A DNA stretch of 6,381 bases from the NCBI GenBank assembly GCA_029857975.1, contig JAOUFX010000186.1:1-6381 (forward strand), read 5' to 3'. Of this stretch, positions 6,251-6,381 are shown one piece after another. The stretch is from Deltaproteobacteria bacterium (GTDB taxonomy: Bacteria > Desulfobacterota > SM23-61). The position numbers and the translations under genes were made by a program. The notes below the pieces were generated by a model. That model saw only the letters and a program-made list of their open reading frames with translations, made no database searches and was not told the DNA's origin. Every line of letters starts with the position of its first letter. Position 1 is the first letter of the stretch.

Positions 6251-6263
6251 GTGGATTTTTTTT
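6231..6263 (+). terminator. Candidate weak terminator overlapping the CitE-like gene's stop
   Basis: CTTAG (6238-6242), loop AAAC, CTAAG (6247-6251) forms a stem extended by CCA (6231-6233) with TGG (6252-6254) across a four-base bulge, and is followed by eight T at 6256-6263. The TAA stop is inside the hairpin. The stem is short and AT-rich, so it may attenuate and not stop transcription before the CoA-transferase gene 57 bases further on. Confidence 0.33.
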
Positions 6264-6319
6264 GAAAATTCCTTAACCCCAGAGGAAGACAAGAAAAAGG
6301 AGCAAATTCCAAAACCAAG

Positions 6320-6381
6320 ATGAGCGAGAAGGAGAGTCAGGGTTTATTGGAGGGAGTTCGTGTTTTGGAACTCGCCAACGT
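6320..6381 (+). CDS. CaiB/BaiF family (class III) CoA-transferase, N-terminus only, cut by window edge
   Basis: The last 62 bases encode MSEKESQGLLEGVRVLELAN and continue past the window. The LEGVRVLEL stretch is the typical opening of CaiB/BaiF (formyl-CoA transferase-like) proteins, which are usually ~400 residues and move CoA between carboxylic acids in the cytoplasm; the catalytic Asp lies beyond the edge. The start is not certain. ATG 6320 has AAGGAG at 6297-6302, a long 17 bases away. TTG at 6347, with AAGGAG at 6329-6334, is an alternative that would start right at the conserved block. No other start codon lies in frame upstream within the intergenic gap. The call rests on about ten conserved residues plus the strong context of acyl-CoA genes. 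Confidence 0.7.
   Translation, partial: MSEKESQGLLEGVRVLELAN

Overview
The window looks like chromosomal DNA from a Gram-negative bacterium. The evidence is a large RND-type drug/solute exporter, which works as part of a three-component envelope-spanning pump, together with mid-GC coding DNA and strong AAGGAGG-type ribosome binding sites. The mix of RND pump, REP-type tyrosine transposase remnant, RpiR regulator and CoA-thioester catabolic genes would fit an environmental proteobacterium or Desulfobacterota (former Deltaproteobacteria). That assignment is inference; no taxonomic marker gene is present. All intact genes lie on the + strand.

Layout. (1) 1-2667: the C-terminal ~888 residues of an RND (HAE1/AcrB-MdtBC-like) inner-membrane exporter, whose first ~150 residues lie left of the window. 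(2) 2700-~3091, minus strand: a broken remnant of a REP-associated (IS200-like, Y1/HUH) tyrosine transposase with a frameshift in an A-run, a likely second frameshift near its C-terminus, and loss of the first His of the HUH motif. (3) ~3092-3446: a gene-free stretch with no recognisable product, containing overlapping short inverted repeats that resemble an attenuator. (4) 3447-3548: an AT-rich control region with a TTGACA promoter, a 24-bp inverted repeat and two 21-bp direct repeats, just upstream of (5) 3549-4388, an RpiR/MurR-family regulator (HTH_6 + SIS) with a TTG start. (6) 4389-4533: a leader with a candidate terminator. (7) 4534-6381: a three-gene run, namely a crotonase-fold (enoyl-CoA hydratase/isomerase-like) protein, a CitE/HpcH-type acyl-CoA lyase, and the first ~20 codons of a CaiB/BaiF family (class III) CoA-transferase that runs off the right edge.

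How the genes may work together. A CoA-transferase, a crotonase and a CitE-type lyase form a recognisable logic for organic-acid catabolism: activate an acid to its CoA thioester, hydrate or isomerise it, then cleave a 3-hydroxyacyl-CoA (malyl-CoA, methylmalyl-CoA or citramalyl-CoA type) to acetyl-CoA or propionyl-CoA plus a 2-oxoacid. The RpiR-type protein is the obvious candidate regulator, although the only operator-like repeats I can see lie over its own promoter. The substrate cannot be read from the sequence. The crotonase lacks one of the two classical catalytic glutamates (Thr111 in its place), so simple hydratase activity should not be assumed.

I found no CRISPR array, tRNA, rRNA, phage or toxin-antitoxin module. 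I do not see a clearly novel system. The points most worth a second look are the operator architecture before the RpiR gene, the substituted active site of the crotonase, the lyase motif duplication, and the decayed transposase.
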